64,000 nucleotides of DNA from positions 35,322 to 99,321 of the forward strand of contig VXAI01000189.1 of NCBI GenBank assembly GCA_013399305.1, read 5' to 3'. The first letter of the stretch is position 1. Each line of letters begins with the position of its first letter. The translations under genes and the position numbers were made by a program. Under the pieces are notes generated by a model that was not told the origin of the DNA, did no database searches, and worked only from the letters and a program-made list of their open reading frames with translations. This document shows, piece by piece, positions 45,665-57,700 of the stretch. This DNA comes from Rostratula benghalensis. Its lineage: Eukaryota; Chordata; Aves; Charadriiformes; Rostratulidae.

Positions 45665-48600
45665 TAAATGTAGTCTTGTAAAGGTTGTGAACATTGGTTT
45701 AAAACAGGCATGGAGAATTCAACAGTTGAGACTTGGCAGAGTGCTCTTAGGACAATAATATATATAAAATAATAAAGGCTTGACTGAGATGCAATTGACT
45801 TGGCTGCCTCTAAATAAATGTTTAAAAAGGCATTTGTGATAAAATACTTTTCTCTGGTTGCCATATTGAATGTTCATTGTACTTAGATATCTGTCTAGGT
45901 TTACAAATGGAGCATTCTTGAGAATCTCATATTAAAATTTAAAGCTTCATAAAATGCTGCATGATTTTCACAAAAAATAAAGCAGAACAGTATATTTTGG
46001 CACAACTTTTCCAAAATAACTTCCATTCTGTGGCCCCACTGGCAAAAGCAAATAAAATAGGAGGAAGACAGAAGAAAAATAGGAAACTTCTCTGTTACTA
46101 ACATTTTCATTGGGTCATTAAAAAAATAGAACAATCCCAAAGGGCAAAGAAGGAGACTAATGGCTAAAAGGAGAAAAGAGAAAGTTCTGTAACTGCACAC
46201 AGCCATTGCCAGCTAAGAAAAAGAGCACAGTTTGGACCTTCATGAGGTTTGAGCAGTTCTGAAGGGAAAAAAACAAAACAAAACAAAAAAAAAAAACAGG
46301 GAACAAAACCCAACACCTTCACCAAGCTCCTTCTACAGCACATTTTATATCCGTTTTGCTGCCAGCATGCAGGGAACACTTAGATTTGCAGCTGCAGTAA
46401 TTTTCCTTTGATTTTTACAGTACACTTGATGTGTTTTTAAAAAAAAATAAATTAAAAGGGGGTTACACTGAGTATTTGGTAGTCATACTACCTATCACCA
46501 GGCTTGAGACCACTAGGGTATACCTGGTATATGTCTTCCAAAGCTGAAGGATGAATCTTGTTGCAATCTCGCTGCTCCTGAGACCACTGTGGAATGTGAA
46601 GATGTAGTAAAAGTCAGCCGAGAGCCCAAGTGGCCAGACAAGCCCACAGAGATGAAGCAGTTCCAAGGTCAATCCTGTCACCCATTAGGGTCCAGATCAA
46701 TGGGCAAGGTGCAGATGCAATGGAGCTTAAGCAGGGAACAAGGGTGAGAGTATCAGCTTAGAAACAGCTCCTGGGCAAAGGAGAAGCAGGCCCTCGTTGA
46801 GGTTTCTTCTGGTTTCTTCTTCTTTCAAGGCTACTAGCTATACTGTCTCTAAGCTGGCCCTGAGTCCAGGCAGCCACTCGCCCAGATGGGGAGATGCACA
46901 CAGGACCCCCCACCACCAGCCATGTACAGTGTTTCCCCTTGCAAGTTTTTTCCATGCTTCTGTCCTGCCTTCATCTACCACAGTTCTTCATCAAATCTAT
47001 TTCAATACTCTTGTAATCCCCATTTTGCAGACAAGCATCTAAATATTTTTTTTCCCTTCTACACTGTATTCCCAGACCCTTTTTCTCTTCCTTCATTTTG
47101 TGTATCCTATTCACCCACTAAATTCCCACGCTTCCCTCGTGGTTTTGCAGTCCCCACACATACTCCTGGTCCTTGCCCTTCACAACTAATAAGGGAGATG
47201 CTGCTACTTCCCACAGATACGCACAGCAGCTCTTCTAGCCAACAGTAACCCTGGGCTCCATTAACTCATACTTGACATACTGAGGATTACAGTATGCTGG
47301 CAAATAAACACACTGATATGAGGTGAAATGCTCTCTTGGGCAGTGAGTCTCTGCCTCCGCTTCCCAGTTTCTAGACTTAGTTTTTTGCCCCTTGAACAGT
47401 CCTAATCTCAGGAGACTCTTCCTCGTAATCTTTTTGGGTTTGGGTTTTTTTTTCTTATCCTGGTCTGGCATTTGTCTTTTTGTCCATTTGACTCAGACAG
47501 CTCCTTCCTTCATGCTTCCAGAGTGTTAGCAGCAGGGTCACTAAAAGGACAAGAGGGGGAAATTCCTTGTTCTTAGTTCCCAAACAAGAACCCATTTGGG
47601 GAAAGAAGCAGCTAAAAACATGCATGGAAAGTTTTCCCTGAGATTCTGTAGTCCAGACAGGAATGGGGAGTGAGTAGATATGTGAACTGCCCATTTGCTG
47701 TAGAAGACCTGGTACACAGAGGCTGCTCGGTGGTCTGTGTTGGAAGTGACTCGGGCTTTTTTGGATCCAAGGCTTTGTAGATTTTAGCTGTTAAGAAGGA
47801 GGTCTCTTGGAGTGTGCAAACTGCAGTTTGGCAAGGGGCTATAGCTCAGCCAGATCTGGAGAGAGTACCTGAACAAACAACAAAAGGTATTTTCCCGCCA
47901 CTACATCAGAGTTGAAGTGTTCACTCTAAATGTTGGGACCGCTAGATTAAAGTAAAGAATATCTTAGCATAGACCAAATGGATTTTTAAAATATTTTTTT
48001 TCCTGGAAGTGACTGGGAAAAAAATGTAAACAGCCTATAGCAAGAGGTGTGGGAAACTGCATTACCAAAGAGTTGGTTTGCCAAAGATACAAGCGACTGG
48101 AAAATTGTCTTACAATGGGAATTTTTTAGACAATTTTAGTAATAGCTGATGCAAACACACCCACCTGTAACAAATAGCAGTTGATAGAAATATTGCAGAC
48201 AAACGGATACACAATTTCCACAAGTGCCTACTCACACTCTGCTTAAGCTGGCATAGAGTAAGACAAACAAAAGAGCTGGCGACTGGGAGTTGATACTCAC
48301 AGAAAAGGAAATGTAGCACGATCGAAACAGAACACCGAGAGGGTAAATGTGGAAAGATGGGAAATGTGAGGCAGCACAGAGCTGTGGGAGCAGGAGACTC
48401 TCTCTGCAAGATAAAATGAGTGAATGTACTCTCTGGTCTGAGAAGCAACGGGGGTGGAAGAGGAGCAACGACTCTCGGTCTAAAACCTCTGGCTTTAGAC
48501 CACTTTTTGAAACCCAGGTTACCTGGAACCTCAGAAATTCCCTCCCCAACATCAGTGTCTCAGTTCCTTCTTTTCAAATGTTGAATGAATATTTCACATA

Positions 48601-50849
48601 GTTGGAGACACCATTACAGAATAGAAAACAGTGTTATTTACTAAATGGTTTAATTTTTTTTTTTAATTAAGGCCCCAGTAAACCTCACTAGAAAAATATT
48701 ACATGTAACGATTTTATGACATAGTCGCCTGAACTATTACAGAAACTATTTCTGATGGCAGCACAGTACAGATAAACTAAATGTTTTTATTTGCTTTGGG
48801 TGGAACATATAGCATGAAAAAATATAAGTGCTCTTTTTTTCAAGCACATCTTCAGTGCTTTCTCTCTTACACCAGAGATGGCAGGTCACTTTGGCAGGTC
48901 ACCTTAGGAAAAAAACTCATACTTCATTAAAATGCCTAGAACTGATCAATCTGCATAGGAAGAAACAAATTTTTCACCAAGTTCTCAAAGTTCCCTATGA
49001 ACAAGCCCAGTGAAAAAAAAAGAAATGAAAAATGAAAAATAAAGGAAAAATAATGTGCAGTGTTTTCACAGCCTTTCAAACTGTTTGCAGTTCATTTAGT
49101 TATTGAAAGAATTCAATTCTGCCTATGTTCCATGTATTACTTGTTTTATATGAGCTTGCTATAAAAGTAAGTTATGCTGTATTATTTGAGGGTACAAAAA
49201 TAAAGCAGGTGGGTAGGTTTCTTTTTCTAAAAAAAAAAAAAAAAAAAAAAACCACCAAAAAATATCAGCACAAATACCAGGGAGCAGGAAGGGACTCTTC
49301 CTCATCTGTTACAAATAAATAAAAAATTAAGTGAGAAATCAAGTTCTGACCGTGCCTTGCTTTTTTTTGGTTGGGGGGGGTTTTTGGGGTTTTTTTTTTT
49401 TCAGAAAAGAACATGCACTTTCAAATTAAATATAGCTAGAGCTGTGTTAGGGCAATATAGCTATATATTGAGATGGATTTATTTATATGTATATGCACAC
49501 ACAGAGTGCCCGGTAAATTTTAGGTAATACAGTCAAATATTAGGAGTACTAGGAAAATGTGGCTCCTTAAATGTCATCTGGGAAATACGAGTGAAGTAAC
49601 TTTCCAGGGCTGTGCCTAGATAAGTTGAAGTGAAACGGCATCATTTCACTTGGATGGCAGACTGTGGCAATGGCAGACTCCCTGCACCAGACCCTCTCCT
49701 GAGCCCTAACAGTATTTCTGTGTCCATTGCAAACCCATTCTCAGCTAAGACACAGTATTTGAAGGCTCAAGAGGCTCCACAACTTCTTTAATCCCAGGCT
49801 AAAAGCACATAGCAGAACTCTGCATAAAGCTTCTTTTTTTTTTTTTCTTTTTGTGAAAACAAAGTTTAAAAAGCTGTGCACAGCAAGTATTTTAGCACTG
49901 ACTGGGGCCCTTAGCTGCACTCAAAAAGTGCTGGTAAATTCTTGAAAATCTCACTGGAGCTTCAAAAATTAAATCCACAAAAGAAAGCCCAAGAATGGGA
50001 AGCTGTGATCAAGGCAGGCGTGCCAAAGCCTGACAATAGAAACCTGTGTGAACTGGGCTCACTGGGCTTCAAAAAGCCATCCTTCCCATGTACTACTTTT
50101 CCATCTCGGTCTCAAGGAAACGCAATTGCATTCACCATCTACCTCCCAAATAACTTTTGAGCCTTTTTTACGATTTTGGCCAAATTCAACATAAAGGACC
50201 CAAAAATACTATGTCCTGAAAATCAGCAGTCGGACAAAAGTATCCCCAACAGAGGAAGGATGGTGTGACTTCACTAGTCACCTACTGCTCAATTTACCAG
50301 TTGGCTAATCCTCAGCACAAGCACCTGGTGAGCCTGTCAGTGCACACATGGCTGGGAACCATCTCCATTTCACTAGTGCACGTGGGAAGCGGGGACTCCC
50401 CAAAACTTGCGTAGAGGGGATGGGTAGAAAAAGGACGTGCAACAGTAATCCAGAGGTAACCAAGCTTTGTTAACCCTGATATCTCTAGACCAGTATATGC
50501 TACCTACACTTGGGGGAAGTATGTTCCTGACAGCATGTAAACCACCATTGAGGTATTCTGCGGGTAAATCAGAATGAGTTAAAAACTAAACTTCGGGATT
50601 AACAAAGTCTCATGTGCTGGGAAAAAAACCCCATCACTGTGCAAGACAACTGGGAACCAAAAAGCTGTGGGCAAGCCAGTTGTACAGCTGGAATCCTGCC
50701 TGTTTTGGGGACGGGACCCACCACCAGCAGGTAGGTCAAGGCTGTGGCCGGTTTAACTGGTGTTAAGCTGTGCTAGATCCTCCTGGCAAGGCAGAAGCCC
50801 CCACCTGCCAGCGGCAGATCTGGGGTTGGGCAGCAGCCCAGGTGGACCG
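45665..50849. other. Intergenic, no recognised gene
   Basis: About 5.2 kb of AT-rich DNA. It holds A-rich tracts (46283-46297, and A23 at 49229-49251) and a G-run/T-run block at about 49363-49401. No supportable gene is seen. Confidence 0.6.
49229..49251. repeat. A23 homopolymer
   Basis: 23 consecutive A, without recognisable retroposon sequence upstream. Confidence 0.9.
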
Positions 50850-51058
50850 GACACGCTGCAGCTGGGGCGGCCGGTCCTCGGGGCGTGACGAGCCAAGTGC
50901 CATCACCGGAGCCGATCGGCTTCCACGATCCCTATCCGTGAGACGCGGAGATGGAGAAGTGGAGATGCCTTCAAACGACGGAGGAGGAGGCCGGTTGGAT
51001 GTGGCGAGCGGGATCTTCCAGCCTGGCTCCGGGCAGAAGAGGTCCTCGACGTCAGCGA

Positions 51059-51406
51059 NNNNNNNNNNNNNNNNNNNNNNNNNNNNNNNNNNNNNNNNNN
51101 NNNNNNNNNNNNNNNNNNNNNNNNNNNNNNNNNNNNNNNNNNNNNNNNNNNNNNNNNNNNNNNNNNNNNNNNNNNNNNNNNNNNNNNNNNNNNNNNNNNN
51201 NNNNNNNNNNNNNNNNNNNNNNNNNNNNNNNNNNNNNNNNNNNNNNNNNNNNNNNNNNNNNNNNNNNNNNNNNNNNNNNNNNNNNNNNNNNNNNNNNNNN
51301 NNNNNNNNNNNNNNNNNNNNNNNNNNNNNNNNNNNNNNNNNNNNNNNNNNNNNNNNNNNNNNNNNNNNNNNNNNNNNNNNNNNNNNNNNNNNNNNNNNNN
51401 NNNNNN
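51059..51406. other. Assembly gap (348 N)
   Basis: Run of undetermined bases inside the GC-rich island. Sequence after it begins GGGCGGCGGGCAGGTGCGCG. A first exon or transcription start may be hidden here. Confidence 1.
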
Positions 51407-51692
51407 GGGCGGCGGGCAGGTGCGCGGCGGCTGCGGCGTGAGGCGGCGTTGGGGCCGTGTCCGCCCGCCACCGCCGCCGCCCCTCCTCGTGGGCTGCCGA
51501 CGCCGTCGCCGCCTTCCCGGCGTGAGCACCGGTTCCCTCCTGCCGCCGCGGCTGGCTGGCTGCCTCCTCTTCCTCCTCCTCCGTTCCGTTCCAGCCCCCG
51601 GGAGTGCCCGTCGGTGGGTGCGTGCCCCCCGCCCAGCCCCCTGCGCTCGCCTCCCCACCGCGGCCGCCGCAGCTCCGCTTAGCCCGGCCACC

Positions 51693-51706
51693 ATGGCGCG
51701 CGGGAG
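51693..51706 (+). CDS. Candidate first coding exon end: Kozak ATG followed by a strong donor
   Basis: GCCACCATGG is an ideal Kozak sequence. The ATG opens M-A-R-G plus two bases, then AG|GTAAGC at 51706/51707, close to the best possible 5' splice site. The same frame is open upstream at least to 51420. If real, the gene has a very short first coding segment and continues to the right. The peptide does not match the LIN28B N-terminus as I remember it, so an alternative first exon, another gene or chance are all possible. Confidence 0.3.
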
Positions 51707-52606
51707 GTAAGCGAGCTCCCTTCACCCCCTCCCTCGCGGCGGGGTCCCGCCCTCCCGCCGGCGCCGCACCTGCCGGGGGCGCGGGTGGGTCCCGCTGGCT
51801 GGCGGCTGCTGGGAGGTGGGAAGAGATGGGGGGAGGACGGCAGAGCGGGTGGGGTTTTTTTTTTTCCCCTGGTGCTGGGGGAAAAAGTTGTGCTGGGTGG
51901 AGGCGAAGCGGCACCGCATTTTGTTGCGTTGGGGTGCGGGTGTTTCTCTGCGGGCGGCGGCGGCGGGTCTACTTCCGGGTTCGCACCTTTTTTCTTTCGC
52001 CGCCGCTCCGCGCCCCCGCCCTCGAGCGGAGCCGGAGCCTCCGCCTTCCCCCTCCGTCCCGGGGTAGCGGGGTCGCTCCGCACGTCCAACACGAACGACG
52101 GCAGCGGTCGTGGTAGACGGAGGGTGAAAGGGCTTAGCCTCCCCACCGCAAACAAGCGGGGCGCAGCGCTTCACCGAGAGCCGCTAGCGCCTCCTCGGCG
52201 GCCAGGGCCGAGGTAACGGCCGGACAGCGGCGGCGGGGACGCTGCGGCAGCCCGACGCCAGGGGGCGGCCCGCGCCCCTCCGCCGCTACCGGATGGCGGT
52301 GACGGCCCGGCGAGCCGCTGCGACCGAAGCCGGGGTGGAGGGGGGGGGGGCGGCGCGGAGCGGCCCGGGCGGAAGGGAAGGCTGGGGAGAAAAGTGGACG
52401 GACAACGGCATGGGACCCGCCGGGCGCCGCTCCTCGCTGGAAGGCGGCCGGCGAGCGGAGGATGGGGCCGCGGCGGTGCGCCCCGAAGGGTACGGGGTTT
52501 GGGCGGCCTGTGGTAACCACCGCCGGGGCGGGCTCCGCTGCCGGCGGGTGTCACGCGCGGCGCCGTGTGCGCGGTGCGGGGGGTTTAAACGTGGAGCGGT
52601 GGCGGG

Positions 52607-52618
52607 GCCGCCATTTTG
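52607..52618 (+). promoter_or_regulatory. YY1-type site
   Basis: GCCGCCATTTTG is a full match to the YY1 consensus that commonly sits just downstream of transcription starts in CpG-island promoters. It lies in the right half of the island, about 0.9 kb right of the candidate ATG, so it may mark a separate start. Confidence 0.5.
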
Positions 52619-52839
52619 AATGGCTCCCTGCCGTGCTGCAGGCAGCGCGGGGTCGCGGCCGGCCGCTGCCCCCCGCGGGGCTTCGGGGAGAGGGGCCGGG
52701 GCGGTGCGCCGGGGCGGGCTTCCCAGGCAACGGCCGCGTGTAGCCTCAGGGCCGGCTCGGAGGCAGAGTCGCCGGTGCCGACGGGACAATAAATAAAGTG
52801 CCGAAGTGCCTCCAAAGCGCCTCGTTTCTCCTTGTTTGG

Positions 52840-52856
52840 TTTCCCGCCCGGGCGGG
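52840..52856. promoter_or_regulatory. E2F-type site within a GC palindrome
   Basis: TTTCCCGC at 52840-52847 matches an E2F site and overlaps the perfect 14-bp palindrome CCCGCCCGGGCGGG at 52843-52856. Confidence 0.35.
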
Positions 52857-53030
52857 TGGGTTGGGGGAGAGGCCGCGGGGTCGGTTCGGTCGGTGGGCGC
52901 CAGCGGGCTCGCCGCCGTGCGGGGAGGTAGGGTGGCATCTGGCCCTGGTGCGGGGCTGCACCGCGCCTACACCGCTCCTGGTGGCATCTCGGTGGGCGCT
53001 GGTGGCCGAAAGCCGGCAACTGCATTCGGC

Positions 53031-54359
53031 TGCAGTGATTATTAAACTGTAGTAAATCGTACAGTGAATCAGCTAAACACCCAGTAAATTACTGTAAAAA
53101 TTGGCAAACAGCAGCAGTGCGCGTCAATATTTTACCCAGACTATTACAAAACATGAAATTGGCATATCTAAATAAATCTGAAAACTGTAGGTTAGTTTTA
53201 AATCTCTTTTTACTTCAACACGGGGGAATTATCTATTTTAAGCTGATAAACATTATTAGCTAAAGAGATTTCATTCATTTATGTGTTTCTCTCTTACCAG
53301 CTGTTAGCTTGTTAGTGGTTGTGAGTAAATTATGTATGATGTTCTTACAGTCACGGGATGAAATAGTAGTGCACTCTACCAATTTACAGATGTTGTGATT
53401 TTTTCCCTTATGTAACTGATCTTGCTGGTCTTTTTAAATAGGTCATACATAAGGCTGAGGTTTTTCCCCCTCTCTGACAGCCTGTTTTGGAATTTCACAT
53501 CTGCATGGAAACACTACTAAGAGTTGCGAATACAAAGAAATGTTCTGTCATGAAAAAGTCATCAAATACTAAGGAAATAATTATAGTTAAATTTGGTTGT
53601 AGTTACTTTAAATATAGTTGTGTGTATTTTTAGTGGTATCTGGATATAATATTGTACTAAAATGCAAAAGTGCATGTTTACTTTTAAATTGATACCTAAA
53701 ATCTCAAAACTTCAGAGGAGACAACACTCTTGGAAAACTTAGTTATAAGATGCAGCTAAGCCATACTTCTTGAAAGAATGATGATTTCCCTCCTCACCCT
53801 CCCCCCAGCCCCCCAGTATAAAGTAGTAAGAATCAATATTGTATTATTACCTTAATTATGAATATACCAGGAAGCCAAGTTCCCTTTGCAATAGTGAAAC
53901 AAATCGTGTGTGTAATGGCAAAAGTAGTGATTACAGCTGATGCTTACCCATGTAGTAGTTAGAAAAACGCAGCTGTTGTAAAAACTCTGCAGGTGTGTGT
54001 ATGACAACAATAGCTGTCTTCTCCTCTGTTTTTAAAATACATTTTGTAAAAGGCAGGTGCTGCCATCTCAGTTTTATCAGCGCTTTTTGGTTGTTTGAAA
54101 CGGGGAATGTATTAAAAATTTCAGAAGAGGAAAAATGGTGATAAATAAATGAAGAAGGAAACCCCAAACCCTCTCTTTCTCTCTCCTCTAGGCCTGAGTG
54201 GCTGCTGCCTGAGCCATTGCCAGGATGCTGTGGTAGGTCACAGGCAGTGGTTCAGATCACATCCCCAAGCCCAGATATTAACTTTAGAGCCCGAGCCATT
54301 AAAATGCGCGTTCTCCTCTTTTTCTTAACTCCGTGGTGCTGTTTTGATTGAATCGCAGC
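53031..54359. other. AT-rich spacer between CpG islands
   Basis: About 1.3 kb of AT-rich DNA with no gene recognised. It could be the first intron of a gene starting in the 51-53 kb island. Confidence 0.5.
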
Positions 54360-54700
54360 AGAACCCGGTGACGTGCCGGCCGGGAGGTAGGGAACGTTCC
54401 GGAGCAACCATTTTTTTGGTTTTGTTTTTGTTTTCCTCCCCCTGGATGAGAAGCCTGAGCGCTCCACGTCTTCGGGGGGGACACACGGAGGGCTCGTCCC
54501 GCGGCTCGGGGGAGCTGCCGGTTACCGAGCGCGGCGGCTCCGCCTCCGCCCGCCGCGCCGCTGTCCGCGGTGCTGAACGCCTCCCGCCAGCCATGTTGGT
54601 GGCGGCCGGAGCCCGCCGCCCCCGGGGAAGGGCCCGGCGTGCCCTGCCCGCTTCTGTCCGCCTACCCCTCTTCTTCCATCGTTCGCAAGGGGTCACGGTA
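54360..54700. promoter_or_regulatory. Small CpG island
   Basis: About 340 bp of CpG-dense sequence, sharply bounded by AT-rich DNA. A plus-strand frame (54344-54766) crosses it and contains an ATG in the context CCAGCCATGTTGGTGGCGG. A donor-like ACG|GTAGGG lies near 54700. The frame matches no protein I recognise. Confidence 0.5.
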
Positions 54701-57700
54701 GGGAAATGCTGTCACCAAAAGCCTTTACGCAATACGCTGTGTCGCTTGGGTGCTGAATGCTGGTAGTAAAATCCATGACGGAAATACTGTGGCGCTTTTT
54801 TTTTTTTTTTTTCTTTAGAAAATGAGCCCTTCCAGCAATAAAGATCGTTTGTAGAAAACTTGCGAAGCGTAATGCTACCTATGTGAAATGGAAGTGCTGC
54901 TGAAACCCACAACTAGACGGGAACTTGCTATCTGCTATTTTTAACCGCAGGTTCAGTTTATGAAAGGGTGTTCTGAAAGCTAATATCAAAGCAGCGTGTC
55001 ATCAATGAGAAGGCAATAACCACTGATAGTATGGAGAAGGTCAAAGCAAAAAAAAACAGGCATCCATTAGCAGCAATACAAACACAGGCATGAGCTTTTT
55101 TTTTTTTCCTTTCTTTATGAAAAGACAGTTAAATTTCCAAAGGTGTCCAATCTAGATGATTTTTTTCCTAAATTCGCTTGACTGTGCTTCAGCATCTCTA
55201 GTAGAGTAAAAAAAAATTTAAGAAGCTTTTTTATTTTCACCACAGAGACAAGTGTTCATTTTCTGTAATTGCACACTGGGTATTTCAAATGGAGTTGCAT
55301 AATAAAAAGCAAACAACAGTATTCTGGTTTCATGCATACAAGCTTAATAAAAAAAAAAAAAGGACAAAAACAATCTGATGTGTTTCATATGAGAAGATAA
55401 CAATTTTTAAAATATACAGACTTTTTAACATTCTGCTTCTAAAAATAGAATGAATTGATATGCAGGGTCTTCAAATTAAAGGTCAGAGGTGACAAACCGG
55501 GACAAAGGTCATGCAGCTCATTTTCAAGCAATCAGTTTCCAGTTTTTTCATGGTTGAACAAAAGCTTAATTATACAGAAAAGCAAGGACTGTAATATTTA
55601 ACTACTCAATTTTAACAGAGAAATAGAGAGAGATCTCCACATTTCCCTCTTCTTGAATGTGGCTGTAATATGGAATTGTTAGTGCTGCTGTTACTGTCTG
55701 CCTACATTTAAATGTATTTCTTAATTTAACATTTAATAACCTACCATCTGTATTTGGTATTAATGCTTGAGAACTAAGAGAGGACTGTGTAGCCATTTTC
55801 TGCTTTTTCAGTGATCGCAGCAAAACAAGAGGTCGATCCTGATTATACACACTACAATTTCAATAAAGTTAAATTGTAGATTCATGCATTTTGACATTCA
55901 TGCACATATTTGTTATTCCTAGCAAAGCGCTTTCCTTCCCCAAACTTCTGCTTCCAGTCTGCAGCATTCTCTGTGTCACTGTGCAGTACTTACACAGACC
56001 TAAACCCTGACTGTTTAACTAATATGTATTTATTATATGCAGTGGTTTAGTAATCTTTCACTAATCAAGTAAGAGTCAACAATTTGAAGGGATTGTTTCA
56101 ATGTTTAATAATATCTCATTTACACTAAACCAGGCTTCCATAAATATTCTAAAGATATTTTATAAATATTCTGTAGGTAATATTTTATATATATTTAGAC
56201 CATGTGCAGCATTGCAACACCTAAGGATAACGCCCACAAAGTATACTGTTAAAATTTGTACACCCACCAGTATTTTTGATCACATCATAGGTTTTTGCTT
56301 TGCTTTCACACATTGTGTCTCCTGTACCTACTTCAAATAATAATGTGTGAACTGATTTTAAAGATGTTCTTCTTTGATTTTTAGTTACATATCACTGATG
56401 TTTCTGTGTATTTTTTTTCTTTGAATGAATTATCTAATTTATAAAAAATTACAATTACACATTGCATTTCTTTGTTTGTTCAGTTGTTTTAAACAGTGAC
56501 TCAGTCAGAAGGTATGACATACAGGACTGCTGTCTGCTCCAGATAAATGAGAAAAATTTCATAACATTTCATAACTGTGGACTATCTGTATTTCTAGGAA
56601 ATTTAATATTCGTTATAATGCTCATCTGTTGTTTTACTTTCATAACTTGTGGTTTGATTGTTTTAAGTCACAATATCCATAACAGTATTTGGTGTGCATG
56701 TTATGAAATACAAATGATTAAAAAAAAATTCCATCTTTATTAATGCTGTCTTACTGCTTGAAGTAGTGATTCAGTGTTAAAAAAAAACAAAACAAAAAAA
56801 AACAACCACAAAACCAAAACTAAGAAAGAAGATTCTGTGTTTTGTAGGTAAATTGCACATACAAATAAACCAAAAAGTCTACACAAAGGAAAGGATATGT
56901 GAAAGACGTGTGAATTTCATGAAAACAAGCATTAGATTAGTATAAATCATCTCAGAAAGGAGGTCTGAAAAAATATACTAAAGTTGTTACAAAACTGAAC
57001 AAAAATCTATAGAATATATTTTTAAGAATACAACTCCTTGTAGTACCACCACTTTTGAGGGGATGATGTTAAACTCTTACTTGGTTTGAGTATTTTTATA
57101 ATCTAAACAAAAGTTGTAAGTTACAGTATTTGTTTTAGAACAAAAAAAAATATCTTGGTTTAATAATGGATTTGCATTGAGGAAAAAGTATGTACAATTC
57201 TGGATTAAAAATGTAACATCTCTACATTGAATGTGAACAAGTAATTTAATTTATGTAATCATGGACAATGGAAAAAAAACCCTTTATTTTTTCTTTAAAT
57301 TGAAAATGAAAACTTAAATATTGAATTCATTGTGTTGCCACAACGACTCTTAATTTAGCTACTAACATGTGCCTTCAGAGCTTCGTTTGGCTTTGTTTTG
57401 TTTGCAAATTGTTTTCTTTTCAAATGGTGAAATAAAGCCTTGTAGTATATGTGGTTTCTCAGAGAAATAAATAACTACAAAATAAATTAATGATCAAGCT
57501 CTGAAAAATATGTTGATCTGTCAAAATATGATAATTTGAGAATTGTGGCTTTTGAAGTGTTCTTTTTCCTTACAAAGAACTGATGCTAATTAATGTAAAA
57601 AAATACAAAGAAAAATCCCTCTGAAACAATTACAATAAGATCACAAGGTAGTTTTCTCGATGTTTCATTTGCCAGTGTGGCAATTTCAATATGCCCATGC

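Larger units (their letters stand above)
50850..53030. promoter_or_regulatory. Large CpG island (candidate promoter of a plus-strand gene)
   Basis: About 2.2 kb of very GC- and CpG-rich sequence, interrupted by an N gap. Long open frames on both strands (up to 383 codons, partly through the Ns) reflect GC richness; none resembles a known protein. It includes a YY1-type site, an E2F-type site with a CCCGCCCGGGCGGG palindrome, and an ATG-plus-donor candidate first exon. The gene expected next to HACE1 by mammalian synteny is LIN28B, which would be transcribed to the right. Confidence 0.75.

Noticed and set aside
47837..47870. tRNA-Ala-like 5' sequence (GGGGCTATAGCTCAGCCAG)
   Set aside because: It has an A-box-like segment but no B-box (GGTTCGAATC type), no matching 3' acceptor arm and no cloverleaf pairing.
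50763..51914. 383-codon minus-strand open frame across the CpG island
   Set aside because: About a third of it is N, and the rest is A/P/R/G-rich translation typical of GC-rich DNA. Other frames on both strands are also open over the same stretch, and no domain is recognisable.
52788..52800. AATAAATAAA polyadenylation-like signal in the CpG island
   Set aside because: Lies inside a promoter-type island with no upstream gene body that could end there.
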